Program-made: the position numbers and the translations under genes | Part shown: one piece after another, positions 46,721-56,237 of the stretch | Layout of the letters: every line of letters begins with the position of its first letter | How positions within the stretch are numbered: position 1 is the first letter of the stretch | Source: Candidatus Gastranaerophilales bacterium | GTDB taxonomy: Bacteria; Cyanobacteriota; Vampirovibrionia; Gastranaerophilales; Gastranaerophilaceae | NCBI GenBank assembly: GCA_944326585.1 | Contig: CALVEN010000002.1 | Coordinates: 62,001-126,000, forward strand | Direction: 5' to 3' | DNA: 64,000 nucleotides | The notes under the pieces: generated by a model | Databases searched by the model: none | Seen by the model: the letters and a program-made list of their open reading frames with translations, nothing else | What the model was told of the DNA's origin: nothing

Positions 46721-46903
46721 ATGACAAGAAATGATATTCCTTATTGCCCGTTATTAAGCGTAGGATCAGGCGGCATCGACATGGTTTGCACACAGGAAAA
46801 GTGTGCATGGTATATGGCTAATGTAAAAAAATGTTCAATGTATATAATGGGTTATAATGCACTAATTGAAGCCAACAGCAAAAAGAGACCGGCTAATCAA
46901 TGA
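46721..46903 (+). CDS. Small four-cysteine protein
   Basis: A 60-residue protein with C9, C24, C29 and C37 in the pattern YCPLLSVGSGG...VCTQEKCAWY...KKCSMY. Small proteins with a CPLL...CxxxxCAW pattern occur in anaerobes and are probably metal or Fe-S binding; I know of no assigned function. It lies 9 bp after the NfnA-like gene with a GGAG ribosome site and overlaps etfB by 4 bp, so it belongs to this electron-transfer operon. Confidence 0.75.
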   Translation: MTRNDIPYCPLLSVGSGGIDMVCTQEKCAWYMANVKKCSMYIMGYNALIEANSKKRPANQ

Positions 46904-47694
46904 AAATAGCTTTATGCGTAAAACAGGTTCCTGATACATCAGATATCAAATGGACCGAAAATAACACAATGCAGCGTGAAGGGGTTGAAAGCATCCTTAA
47001 CCCTTACGATGTTTATGCTGTAGAAGCCGCACTGAAACTCAAAAAAGCATACGATGATGCGGAAATTACCGTATTTACCATGGGACCTTTGCAGGCTGAA
47101 AGTATGCTTAAAGATATTATCGCATTAGGCGTTGATAATGGGGTTTTAATAACAGACAGAAAATTTGCGGGAGCTGATACCTTTGCGACCGGAAAAACCG
47201 TGTCTGCCGCAATAAAAAAAATCCTGCCTGATTTTGACATAATTCTTTGCGGACAGTTCGCAATTGACGGTGATACAGCCCAAACAGGACCTTGTATTGC
47301 AAGCCTGTTAAATATTCCGCAGGTAACTTACGTCAAAAAGATTAACGAATACTCTGACGGAACTATTACCGCAACAAGACTTCTCGATGACGGCATTGAA
47401 GCCGTAAAAGTCAAGGCACCTGCACTTTTATGCATTTTAAAATCCGAATTTGAACCCTCAAGAGCTTTGATAAACGGGATTATAAAAGCACAGGATACAA
47501 AAATTACAACTCTGACGCTTGAGGATTTGGGGCTGAACCCTGAAGATGTCGGGATAAAAGGCTCACCAACCTATGTCTCAAAAGCTTTCCGGCCGGAGGT
47601 TAAACATACCGGCGAAAAACATGATTGTCTTGAAACAGGTACAGGGGCCGAAATTATCTTAAACAAAATAAAAGAAATCGGGGTACTGAGATGA
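46900..47694 (+). CDS. etfB: Electron transfer flavoprotein beta subunit
   Basis: EtfB (264 residues): MKIALCVKQVPDTSDIKW, the NPYDVYAVEAAL loop (~34-45), LCGQFAIDGDTAQTGP (~115-130), which is the nucleotide/FAD-facing loop and of the type seen in anaerobic, possibly bifurcating ETFs, and KAPALLCI. It pairs with EtfA to carry electrons between dehydrogenases and partners. The overlap with both neighbours shows co-translation. The redox partner is not obvious; the NfnA-like subunit upstream is a candidate. Confidence 0.92.
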   Translation: MKIALCVKQVPDTSDIKWTENNTMQREGVESILNPYDVYAVEAALKLKKAYDDAEITVFTMGPLQAESMLKDIIALGVDNGVLITDRKFAGADTFATGKTVSAAIKKILPDFDIILCGQFAIDGDTAQTGPCIASLLNIPQVTYVKKINEYSDGTITATRLLDDGIEAVKVKAPALLCILKSEFEPSRALINGIIKAQDTKITTLTLEDLGLNPEDVGIKGSPTYVSKAFRPEVKHTGEKHDCLETGTGAEIILNKIKEIGVLR

Positions 47695-48689
47695 CGGGCG
47701 GAATTCTTTTATATGCGGAAGTTACAAGACAAGGGTATGTTCATACGGTATTCTTTGAACTTGCAAACAAAGCCCGTGAACTTTCGGCGAAATTGAATAA
47801 CGCACCTGTTATGGCAATTTTATTCACAAAACCCGATATGCTGCCCGATTATAAGGAAGGGTTTACTTATAGCGGGATTGATAAAGTTTTTGTGTTTGAG
47901 AATGAAAAATTCGGTGAATACAACACAGAAACTTATTCAAATCTTATTATTAATCTTGTAAAAGAAATCCAGCCGGAAATCTTTTTAATCGGAGCAACAA
48001 ATCAGGGGCGGGATCTTGCGCCGAGAATTTCATCAACCTTGGAAACAGGGCTTACAGCAGACTGCATAGAACTTGATATAAATGAAAAAGGCTTGCTTGC
48101 CGCAACCCGCCCGACATTTGGCGGTCAATTAATGGCAACAATTCTTTGCAAAACAAAACCGCAAATGGCAACTGTTCGCCCGAAAGTTTTCAAACCCTCG
48201 GTTGATATCGGTTATAAAGAAACCGAATTTATCTATAAAGAGGTAAAACCCGAAGATTTTAAAGAAAACGTACAGCTTGAAAAATTTATGCAGGTATACG
48301 AAAACGACCTGAATGAACTTGATTCTGCCGAAATTATAGTAGCAGGAGGCAAGGGAATGAAAGGCGAAGAAGGTTTTAAAATGCTGAAAGAGCTTGCTGA
48401 TTTATTGGGCGGAACGGTCGGCGCTACACGCGGAGCTGTAGATTTAGGCTATGCACCGCACACAATGCAGATAGGTCAAACAGGAAAAACAGTTACTCCT
48501 AAATTATACATAGCCTGCGCAATTTCCGGCGCAATTCAGCATACCGTCGGAATTATGGGGGCTGAACATATAATTTGCATAAACAACGACCCGAATGCGC
48601 CGATTTTTGATGTTTCGGATACCGGAATTGTTGGTGATGTGTTTGAAGTCGTGCCAAAATTAATTAAAATGTTGAAAAACAAAGTTTGA
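47691..48689 (+). CDS. etfA: Electron transfer flavoprotein alpha subunit
   Basis: EtfA (332 residues): an N-terminal domain, then the C-terminal FAD domain with AEIIVAGGKGMKGEEGF (~218-234), GGTVGATRGAVDLGYAP (~245-261), QIGQTGKTVTPKLYIACAISGAIQHTVGI (conserved through ~265-295) and INNDPNAPIFD. The FAD-binding end is complete. It overlaps etfB by 4 bp and closes the operon. No acyl-CoA dehydrogenase is adjacent, so the electron donor is not shown by context. Confidence 0.94.
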   Translation: MTGGILLYAEVTRQGYVHTVFFELANKARELSAKLNNAPVMAILFTKPDMLPDYKEGFTYSGIDKVFVFENEKFGEYNTETYSNLIINLVKEIQPEIFLIGATNQGRDLAPRISSTLETGLTADCIELDINEKGLLAATRPTFGGQLMATILCKTKPQMATVRPKVFKPSVDIGYKETEFIYKEVKPEDFKENVQLEKFMQVYENDLNELDSAEIIVAGGKGMKGEEGFKMLKELADLLGGTVGATRGAVDLGYAPHTMQIGQTGKTVTPKLYIACAISGAIQHTVGIMGAEHIICINNDPNAPIFDVSDTGIVGDVFEVVPKLIKMLKNKV

Positions 48690-48854
48690 CAAAATCATAA
48701 GATTTAATAAAATAACCGCCACGCTGGTATCTGATTAGACTAAGATAAAAATCTGTATGGCAAAAAATATTTTGCCCAAAGAGTATTTAACCCGCTTTCT
48801 TTTTTGTGCTAAAATAAATGGGTAAATGACCGTTTTTTAGAAAGGAAAGAGGAT

Positions 48855-50135
48855 ATGAACAGAGTAGTTGTAGGCGCGCAGTGGGGAGATGAAGGCAAAG
48901 CAAAAATTACAGACCTTCTGGCAGAAAAAGCTGATTTGATTATACGTTATCAGGGAGGCTGCAACGCAGGCCACACAGTCGTGACCCACAACACTACCTA
49001 CAAATTTCACTTAATCCCGTCCGGCATTTTGTATAAAAACAAAACATGCCTGATAGGTCCGGGGACAGTCATCCTGCCAGAATATTTTGAAAAAGAATTA
49101 AATGAACTCATAAGTCAGGGCGTTGATGTATCAGGATTAAAGGTAAGCCCCCTTGCATCAATTACAATGCCTTATCATACGGATATTGACGGCTATAGCG
49201 AAGACAATGCCCAAAAAGGCAAAATCGGCACTACAAAAAAAGGCATCGGCCCGACCTATACTGACAAAATGGCAAGAATCGGCTTAAAAATTCAGGATTT
49301 ATACAATGAAGAAACATTATCAGAAAAACTTGATATAATTTTACCGTTAAAAAACAAACAGCTTAAAGAAGTTTACGGACTTGAACCGTATTCAAAAGAA
49401 AAAGTTTTGGATTTATGCAAAAAATACGCTGAAATTTTCAGACCCTATGTCTGGTTTGACTGGCAGAAAAATCTTGAAGCCGCTAAAACAGATAAAAAAT
49501 CCGTGCTTTTTGAAGGCGCACAAGGGGTAATGCTGGATGTGGATTACGGAACTTATCCTTTTGTCACAAGTTCAAACCCCATAGCAGGCGGCGCCTGCAC
49601 AGGTTCAGGTTTCGGCCCTAAAATGATAGATGAAGTTATCGGCGTTGCAAAAGCTTACGTAACAAGAGTAGGTGAAGGACCTTTTGTAACCGAACTTGAC
49701 AATGAAACCGGTAAAAAAATTCAAACAATCGGACACGAATTCGGCGTAACAACAGGACGTCCCCGCCGCTGCGGCTGGTTTGATGCGGTTACAATGCGCT
49801 ACTCCGTTCTTGTTGGCGGATTAACTTCTGTTGCGCTCACCAAAATTGATGTGTTTGATACTTTTGACGAAATAAAAATCTGCTGTGCATACCGTGACAA
49901 ACGTGACGGAAAAATTTACGAAACATATCCGACAGATGTATTCATTCACAAATATCTTGAGCCTGTTTACGAAACCTTCAAAGGCTGGGGAACAGATGTT
50001 TCCGGTATCAGAAAATATGCAGATCTTCCTGAAAATTGCAAAAAATATCTTGCAAGATTGGAAGAATTAATCGGGGCGCCAATATCAATTGTAAGCGTCG
50101 GTCCTGACAGAGAACAAACTATTTTTAAAAATTAG
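48855..50135 (+). CDS. purA: Adenylosuccinate synthetase
   Basis: PurA (426 residues): VGAQWGDEGKAKITDLLA (~6-23, the GTP loop; Lys-Ala replaces the usual Lys-Gly), RYQGGCNAGHT (~32-42), KIGTTKKGIGPTYTDK (~124-139), LFEGAQGVMLD, TYPFVTSSN and RVGEGPFVTEL. It joins IMP and aspartate with GTP in the AMP branch of purine synthesis. A GAAAGGAAAGAGG site precedes the ATG. The 165-bp gap upstream holds no other gene. Confidence 0.95.
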   Translation: MNRVVVGAQWGDEGKAKITDLLAEKADLIIRYQGGCNAGHTVVTHNTTYKFHLIPSGILYKNKTCLIGPGTVILPEYFEKELNELISQGVDVSGLKVSPLASITMPYHTDIDGYSEDNAQKGKIGTTKKGIGPTYTDKMARIGLKIQDLYNEETLSEKLDIILPLKNKQLKEVYGLEPYSKEKVLDLCKKYAEIFRPYVWFDWQKNLEAAKTDKKSVLFEGAQGVMLDVDYGTYPFVTSSNPIAGGACTGSGFGPKMIDEVIGVAKAYVTRVGEGPFVTELDNETGKKIQTIGHEFGVTTGRPRRCGWFDAVTMRYSVLVGGLTSVALTKIDVFDTFDEIKICCAYRDKRDGKIYETYPTDVFIHKYLEPVYETFKGWGTDVSGIRKYADLPENCKKYLARLEELIGAPISIVSVGPDREQTIFKN

Positions 50136-50192
50136 TTACAAAAAGGCAATTTTTAAAATGCTTTTGTTTTTATATGCATATAGGTAGAATTC

Positions 50193-52991
50193 ATGCTTAA
50201 AATAAATCAAGTACAAAATATAGACTGTAAACAGCCTAAATATCATATTGCCCCGTCATTTGAGGCACAAAATCCAACACAACAGCAAGTACAGGAATTG
50301 CAGGCTGTTCAGCCGGATTATAATGTAAAAGTTCCGATGAAATATCAAAAAATCGAAGAACTTAAACTGCCGTTTGATTACACCGCACATTTTTATAAAC
50401 TTGCAAACGGGCAGCGTGTTGTAATTATTCCAAAAGAAGGCGAAACCGTTCTAAAAACTTATGTCAACACAGGCTCAATGAATGAACCTGACCACCTTCG
50501 CGGAATCAGCCACTACATTGAACATAATCTTTTCAACGGTTCTGACGGACTTGACGCAGGAGAATTTTTCCAAAAGGTTAATAAAATGGGCGCGGCAAGC
50601 AATGCTTCTACCGATATGGCAAAAACCGATTATTACATAAGTTCCAATCTCTTAAACGACGATGACCTTGAAAATAAAATAAAACTTCATGCATCAATGC
50701 TTGAAACCCCGCGTTTTGCTGCAGAAATGCTGGAAAAAGAAAAAGGCATCGTGAATTCCGAAATTAATATGATTACAGGCTATCCTGAAAATATAATTTC
50801 AAATGAAACTTTAAAAAATCTGTATAGCCTAAAAAGTACCTCAACGGATTTGGTCGGAGGCTCAACTCAAAATATTACAAATCTTACCCGTCAGGATGTT
50901 GTGGATTATTACAATAACAATTATTTTCCGGCAAATATGATAACGGTTATAACAGGTGAAGTTAAACCGGATGAAACTATGCAGCTTATATCTAAATATT
51001 TTTCATCCGCCAATAAAAATTCTCACTCCAGAAAATTTGAAGAATTTAAATCCTTAAATCAAACAGTACGCAAGGATATAATTTCAGACAAAACAACCGC
51101 AACACTTGTTATGCTGGGATTTAACGGACCTAAAAACAATGACGCTGAATCAGCTATTTATCTCCAAGCTGCCATGAAACTATTGACTGCGGATAAAACC
51201 GGAAGAATAGACAAAAATCTCAAAGATTTAAACACTTATGCGGATATGTGGCAGGAAAAAATAAGCTCTAAAGCCGCTGATCCGACAGCAATCCTTTTGG
51301 GCGTTGAAACAACGGAACAAAATTCCGAAAAAGTCTTGAAAAGAATTTTCGGACAAATTCATTCCCTAACAATCAACCCGCCGACCGACGAAGAAATGCA
51401 GATTGTTAAAAAAGCATTGCTCAACAGCTATTCACATATATTTGATACCTCAAGCGGATTAAACGATTTTATCGGTAACAATATGCTTGATGAAAACCTA
51501 AGATATGTGACAGACTACGAAAAAATAGTCAATAATATGACAAAAGACGATTTAGTAAATGCCGCAAAACAATTTTTGGATTTAAATAAAACAGCCGTCA
51601 CGGTTCTTCATCCGCAGCAGGCGGACAAAACTTCAATAAAAAGCAATTACGACAATACGTTATCCTTCACCGGCAATATACAAAAACAGGCTATTAATCC
51701 GGCTAACGTTAAAAGATACAGATTAGACAACAATTTTGATATCGTAACGAATAATATCAAAACCAACAACGCTGTATTCCAAATAAAATATAATACCGAA
51801 ATTCCAAAGGATATAAAGCCTGCAACCCTTTATGTGCTCAAAAAAATACTGAATGAAGGTTCAAAATTCAAAAACGATTATGAATACAACAATGAATTAC
51901 AAAAAAACGGTATCATAATGGATTTTTATGCCGGGAAATACTCTATAGATGCAGTTTCATTATTCTCTGCGGATGATATGGAAAAAGCTTTGAAAAATGC
52001 AAAAGAAGTTTTATTAAATCCGCGTTTCACAGAAGAAACTCTTGATTTTGCGAAACGTGACATCAAAGAAGACATCTCAAAATGGGAAAAAAATGTCAAT
52101 GAAAAATTATTCAAAGAACTTTTTGAAGGACTTCCGCTGAGTTATACAAAAGAAGATATCCTGCAAAGCCTTGACAGTGTAACTCTTGATGATGTTAAAG
52201 CATTGTATAATCATATACTCAATACATCACAGGGACACGTAACGGTTTCCGCACCTTTTGAAAAGAAACCGGAATTAAGCGGAATTTTATTCAAAGAGAT
52301 TTCCGAATTACCGAATGTACAGTTTGCAAAGCCGTTTTTAAGGGACACATTCAAAACGCCTGTTGATGAAACAAAAGTCTTAACAGATACTCATGAAAAA
52401 AATCAGGCGCAAATTATTGAAGCCTTTAAATTCAAAACAAATGGCAACCTGAAAGACACCGCAGCAATTCAACTTTTAAATTTAATACTCGGCGCAGGAA
52501 GTTCTTCAAGATTATTCAATGACTTACGAGAAAAACAACAGCTTGCATACCGCGTTAATTCATCCGTAAATTACTTTGATAACGCTGGATTGTTTAAAAT
52601 TTATATAGGAACAACCACTGAAAATAAAGAAACCGGTGAACAAAGCTTTGACAATGTTCAAAAATCCATTAACGGTTTTAATCAGCATATCCAAAAAATT
52701 ATGACTGAAAAAGTTACTGACGAAGAACTTGAAAACGCAAAACTGAGTTTAAAAAATATGATTTTAACAGATACGGAAACAGCTGCCGGTAAAAACGATT
52801 CTTTAACGGCTTTTATAACTGATTTTAACGGACCTCTGGCTGATAATAAACTTTTAAAAATTATAGATACAATAACCGTTGACGATATTTATAACGCTGC
52901 AAATTATATCTTCAGCGGCAAGCCGACATATTCCGTACTTGCCACTGAAAACACCTTAAAAGCGAATGAAGAATTTTTCAAAACTCTTTAA
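50193..52991 (+). CDS. M16 family zinc metallopeptidase (two-domain)
   Basis: This 932-residue pitrilysin-type protein has the inverted zinc motif HYIEH (H107, E110, H111) and a distal glutamate in VNSEINM (E190), so the first M16 domain should be active. The second half (from ~500) repeats the fold without the zinc motif and has the LGAGSSSRLFNDLREKQQLAY signature. No signal peptide is present. The first ~45 residues (MLKINQVQNI, then HIAPSFEAQ) are the short F-motif leader seen on other proteins here. It degrades peptides; location is uncertain. Confidence 0.88.
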   Translation: MLKINQVQNIDCKQPKYHIAPSFEAQNPTQQQVQELQAVQPDYNVKVPMKYQKIEELKLPFDYTAHFYKLANGQRVVIIPKEGETVLKTYVNTGSMNEPDHLRGISHYIEHNLFNGSDGLDAGEFFQKVNKMGAASNASTDMAKTDYYISSNLLNDDDLENKIKLHASMLETPRFAAEMLEKEKGIVNSEINMITGYPENIISNETLKNLYSLKSTSTDLVGGSTQNITNLTRQDVVDYYNNNYFPANMITVITGEVKPDETMQLISKYFSSANKNSHSRKFEEFKSLNQTVRKDIISDKTTATLVMLGFNGPKNNDAESAIYLQAAMKLLTADKTGRIDKNLKDLNTYADMWQEKISSKAADPTAILLGVETTEQNSEKVLKRIFGQIHSLTINPPTDEEMQIVKKALLNSYSHIFDTSSGLNDFIGNNMLDENLRYVTDYEKIVNNMTKDDLVNAAKQFLDLNKTAVTVLHPQQADKTSIKSNYDNTLSFTGNIQKQAINPANVKRYRLDNNFDIVTNNIKTNNAVFQIKYNTEIPKDIKPATLYVLKKILNEGSKFKNDYEYNNELQKNGIIMDFYAGKYSIDAVSLFSADDMEKALKNAKEVLLNPRFTEETLDFAKRDIKEDISKWEKNVNEKLFKELFEGLPLSYTKEDILQSLDSVTLDDVKALYNHILNTSQGHVTVSAPFEKKPELSGILFKEISELPNVQFAKPFLRDTFKTPVDETKVLTDTHEKNQAQIIEAFKFKTNGNLKDTAAIQLLNLILGAGSSSRLFNDLREKQQLAYRVNSSVNYFDNAGLFKIYIGTTTENKETGEQSFDNVQKSINGFNQHIQKIMTEKVTDEELENAKLSLKNMILTDTETAAGKNDSLTAFITDFNGPLADNKLLKIIDTITVDDIYNAANYIFSGKPTYSVLATENTLKANEEFFKTL

Positions 52992-53191
52992 TATCTGTCG
53001 GAAATATCACGATATGACATAAGAAGGTATACGATTGCGGCAATACCGATTAATGAGTATACAATTCTTGACACAAGCGTCAAATCTCCGAAAATTGAAG
53101 CCACAAGATCAAATCCGAAAAATCCGACCAGACCCCAGTTTAATGCGCCTATTATAACCAAAACATAGGCAATTAATTTTAATATATACAT
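52988..53191 (-). CDS. DUF378 family small membrane protein
   Basis: The start is the ATG at 53191; an upstream TTG is less likely. It has 67 residues. Two membrane segments enclose the conserved GALNWGLVGFFGFDLVASIFG (about 14-34), and RIVYSLIGIAAIVYL follows. This is the DUF378 pattern, found as a small inner-membrane protein of unknown function in many bacteria. Its stop codon overlaps that of the M16 gene by 4 bp in convergent orientation. Confidence 0.88.
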   Translation of the reverse strand: MYILKLIAYVLVIIGALNWGLVGFFGFDLVASIFGDLTLVSRIVYSLIGIAAIVYLLMSYRDISDRY

Positions 53192-53259
53192 ATCTAACCT
53201 GCCTTTCAAAAGCAGTTTAACAAAAATTTTTACGTATTAAATTACCCGAAAAGGCATAA

Positions 53260-53292
53260 AAAATGAGCCGAAAATAATTTTCGGCTCATTTT
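53260..53292 (-). terminator. gap terminator
   Basis: The perfect 15-bp stem AAAATGAGCCGAAAA-TAA-TTTTCGGCTCATTTT lies 18 nt past the GAPDH stop on the minus strand. Confidence 0.92.
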
Positions 53293-53309
53293 GTTTAAAT
53301 TATAACGAA

Positions 53310-54314
53310 TTATAATTTGCTTGCAACCATCAAAGTAGTTTCAGCCAATCTTGTAGAATAACCCATTTCGTTATCGTACCAAGAAATGATTTTAACCTGA
53401 TTGCCGCCCATTACACGAGTTAATAAAGCGTCAACAGTTGATGATTGAGAAGTCCCGATGTAGTCAGAAGATACCAACGGTTCTTCGGTATAGCAAAGAA
53501 CGTGTCCGTCAGCGCCTTCTTTTAATGCAGCGTTAACTTCTTCAACAGTAACGTCTTTTGCAAGTTCAAATACAACGTCAACAAGTGATACGTCAGGAGT
53601 CGGAACTCTCATAGCGAAACCGTCCAATTTACCTTTCAATTGAGGCAAAACAAGAGCAACCGCTTTTGCAGCACCTGTTTTGGTCGGAACGATGTTAAGA
53701 GCGCCGGCTCTTGCACGACGCGGATCTTTGTGACCTGCATCCAAAATTCTCTGGTCGCCTGTGTATGAGTGAACTGTTGTCATCAAACCTTTAACGATAC
53801 CGAATTTTTCATCAATAACTTTAGCAACCGGTGCTAAGCAGTTAGTTGTGCAAGATGCCATAGAAATCACATTGTGTTTTGCAGGATCGTATTCTTTGTC
53901 GTTTACGCCCAAAACAATTGTAATATCTTCATTTGTAGCAGGTGCTGAGATAATAACTTTTTTAGCGCCTGCTGTGATGTGAGCTTTAGCTTTTTCAGCA
54001 TCTGTGAAGAAACCTGTTGATTCAACAACAACTTCAACACCTAATTCTCTCCAAGGTAATTGTGCTGGATCTTTTTCAGCAAAGAATTTAATTTTTTTAC
54101 CGTTAACGATAATGCCTTCTTCATAAGCTTCAACTGTACCGTCAAATTTACCCATTACAGAGTCATGTTTAAACAGAAGTGCAGCTTCAGCCGGTTTCAA
54201 ACCGGGGTCATTGATTGCAACATAATCAATTTTATTGAAGATACCTTCTCTGATTGCTGCTCTTAATGTGTTACGTCCGATTCTTCCGAATCCGTTAATT
54301 GCTACTTTTACCAT
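53310..54314 (-). CDS. gap: Glyceraldehyde-3-phosphate dehydrogenase
   Basis: GAPDH (334 residues): NAD-binding INGFGRIGRNTLRA (~6-19), catalytic cysteine in SMASCTTNCLAPVAK (C155), GILNIVPTKTG-type phosphate loop (ALNIVPTKTGAAKAV), and WYDNEMGYSTRLAET at the end. D36 after the second strand (INDPG) favours NAD. It catalyses the oxidative step of glycolysis. It is monocistronic with its own terminator; pgk is not adjacent. A GAAGGAG ribosome site precedes the ATG. Confidence 0.97.
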   Translation of the reverse strand: MVKVAINGFGRIGRNTLRAAIREGIFNKIDYVAINDPGLKPAEAALLFKHDSVMGKFDGTVEAYEEGIIVNGKKIKFFAEKDPAQLPWRELGVEVVVESTGFFTDAEKAKAHITAGAKKVIISAPATNEDITIVLGVNDKEYDPAKHNVISMASCTTNCLAPVAKVIDEKFGIVKGLMTTVHSYTGDQRILDAGHKDPRRARAGALNIVPTKTGAAKAVALVLPQLKGKLDGFAMRVPTPDVSLVDVVFELAKDVTVEEVNAALKEGADGHVLCYTEEPLVSSDYIGTSQSSTVDALLTRVMGGNQVKIISWYDNEMGYSTRLAETTLMVASKL

Positions 54315-54464
54315 AAGATTTTACTCCTTCTTATTTTAATTACATGTAATTTATATCACCAACACAAAAACTAATCAATAGGTTTAAGCCTGTTGAAATA
54401 TTAAAAAATTGTTAATTATAGCAAATTTTTTTTTGTTCGGTTATTATATGAAAAAGGAGAAAGT

Positions 54465-54782
54465 ATGCAGGTACAAAAAATAAACGCGAATGTACGTTTT
54501 GGCAACAACAACGGACAAAAATTTACGGACAAATTTATTACTCACACGAAAAATGCAGCGGATATGAATGATACTGTTGTAGTGCCGAGAACAATTTTTA
54601 AAGGATATTTAGGATTTATGGCGGGAACCACCTTAACAGCGCTCGGCGGACTTGCAAAAAATAAAAAATGGCTCAGCTATCCCTTAAATATTGCGGGAGT
54701 TTTGACCTGTTTATACGGTACCTGGGCATTTGTAAGACCTTTTGTGGTAAAAGACGCACCGGGAGTTGCTCAGAAAAAGTAA
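54465..54782 (+). CDS. Small lineage-specific membrane protein
   Basis: The 105-residue protein starts MQVQKINANVRFGNNNGQKF, carrying the V-R-F-G motif right at the N-terminus. After VVPRTIFKGY it has two membrane segments (about 43-58, LGFMAGTTLTALGGLA, and 66-85, YPLNIAGVLTCLYGTWAF). The VPRT(I)FKG segment recalls the GPR/RPxF motif of the membrane proteins at 13634-18654, so it may be a short relative. It has an AAAGGAG site and converges with radA. Function unknown. Confidence 0.65.
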   Translation: MQVQKINANVRFGNNNGQKFTDKFITHTKNAADMNDTVVVPRTIFKGYLGFMAGTTLTALGGLAKNKKWLSYPLNIAGVLTCLYGTWAFVRPFVVKDAPGVAQKK

Positions 54783-54787
54783 CGCCA

Positions 54788-56155
54788 TTATTGTGCTGAC
54801 ACACATGCGGCAATCGCATCAATAAGCCTTTTTACAGGCACAATTTCGATTTTGTCATATTTAATTTTATTTGAATAAGGAATTATTGCTTTTTTAAATC
54901 CTGATGATACAGCCTCATTCAAGCGTTTTTCAATATTCTGCACAGGGTGGATTTCGCCGGACAAACCGATTTCGCCGATAATAACCGTCTGGCTGTCAAC
55001 AACAACATCCCTTGCACATGTTGCAACCGCAAGCGCAATTCCTAAATCCGCACTCGGTTCATCTACCTCAATCCCGCCCATTACATTAACATAAACATCC
55101 TGCTTGGAAAGATTAAGTCCGACACGTTTTTCAAGTACCGCAAGAATTTGCAATAATCTGCTTGTGTCAACACCATTTGTAACCCTTCGCGGCGTAGGAT
55201 AAGGCGTAGTCCCGACAAGCGCCTGAATTTCCACCAGAAGCGGCCGCGTACCTTCATTTGTAACAACAATTGCAGTTCCCGGAATTGAACCTTTGGATCG
55301 CTCATTTAAAAACAATTCATTAGGATTTGTAACACCTGTCAAACCTTTCGGACCCATTTCAAAAATTCCGACCTCGGACGTTGTACCGAAACGGTTTTTC
55401 ATGGAACGCAGAATTCTATAGGATTTGTATTTGTCACCTTCAAAATAAATAACCGTGTCGACCATGTGTTCAAGAACCTTAGGGCCGGCAATTGAGCCGT
55501 CTTTTGTAACATGCCCGATTACAATTACCGTAATATTTTTATTCTTTGCAATTTGCATTAAAATATTGCAGCACTCGCGAATTTGAGAAACACTTCCCGC
55601 GGAACTTGTAATTGTTCCTGAATAAATCGCCTGAATACTGTCAATTACAACAACATCAGGATTTATATTGTCAATTTCAGCACGAATACTTTCCATATTA
55701 ATCTGCGGATAAATATACAAGGTATTTGAATTTATCTCGAGTCTTTCAGCTCTTAATTTAATCTGGCTTGCGCTTTCTTCAGCCGAAACATACAAAACTT
55801 TTTTACTGTTTTTGCACAATTCACCGCTTGTCTGCAAAAGTATGGTGGATTTACCTATTCCCGGATCTCCTGCAATAAGGATAAGAGAACCCTGAACAAG
55901 TCCGCCGCCCAGAATTCTGTCGAATTCCGGAATATTTGAGCTTACACGAACCTCATCACCAACGTGAATATCGGATAACAAAGCCGGCTTTGTATCATTC
56001 AAAAAGCCCTGCGGAGTCACCGCCTGAGGCTTAAAAGAAGTTTGAACTTCCTCCGTAAAACTTCCCCACGAGCCGCATTCAGGACATTTACCAAGATATC
56101 CTGCCGTTTCATACCCGCAATTCTGGCATATCCATTTTGATTTTACTTTTGCCAT
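54788..56155 (-). CDS. radA: DNA repair protein RadA (Sms)
   Basis: RadA (455 residues): N-terminal zinc finger CQNCGYETAGYLGKCPEC (~9-27), Walker A AGDPGIGKSTILLQ (~95-108), VVIDSIQ Walker B, the RadA-specific KNRFGTTSEVG, and the C-terminal Lon-like domain with VNVMGGIEVDEPSADLGIALA. It is a RecA-related helicase that extends strand exchange in recombination and repair. It is complete and is not overlapped by the small membrane protein gene (5 bp between stops). Confidence 0.96.
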   Translation of the reverse strand: MAKVKSKWICQNCGYETAGYLGKCPECGSWGSFTEEVQTSFKPQAVTPQGFLNDTKPALLSDIHVGDEVRVSSNIPEFDRILGGGLVQGSLILIAGDPGIGKSTILLQTSGELCKNSKKVLYVSAEESASQIKLRAERLEINSNTLYIYPQINMESIRAEIDNINPDVVVIDSIQAIYSGTITSSAGSVSQIRECCNILMQIAKNKNITVIVIGHVTKDGSIAGPKVLEHMVDTVIYFEGDKYKSYRILRSMKNRFGTTSEVGIFEMGPKGLTGVTNPNELFLNERSKGSIPGTAIVVTNEGTRPLLVEIQALVGTTPYPTPRRVTNGVDTSRLLQILAVLEKRVGLNLSKQDVYVNVMGGIEVDEPSADLGIALAVATCARDVVVDSQTVIIGEIGLSGEIHPVQNIEKRLNEAVSSGFKKAIIPYSNKIKYDKIEIVPVKRLIDAIAACVSAQ

Positions 56156-56190
56156 AAATTAATTATAGTACAAATACAATAAACATGCAA

Positions 56191-56221
56191 AAACCTGCCG
56201 CCCTTTCCGGATGGCAGGTTT
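56191..56221 (-). terminator. Terminator of the secreted serpin-like gene
   Basis: AAACCTGCC...GGCAGGTTT hairpin, T run on the minus strand, 17 nt past the stop. Confidence 0.85.
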
Positions 56222-56237
56222 GAGTTAAAAATTTTAC

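Noticed and set aside
48690-48854. Riboswitch or small RNA upstream of purA
   Set aside because: No convincing stem set or conserved purine-riboswitch sequence is visible; treated as a plain promoter region.
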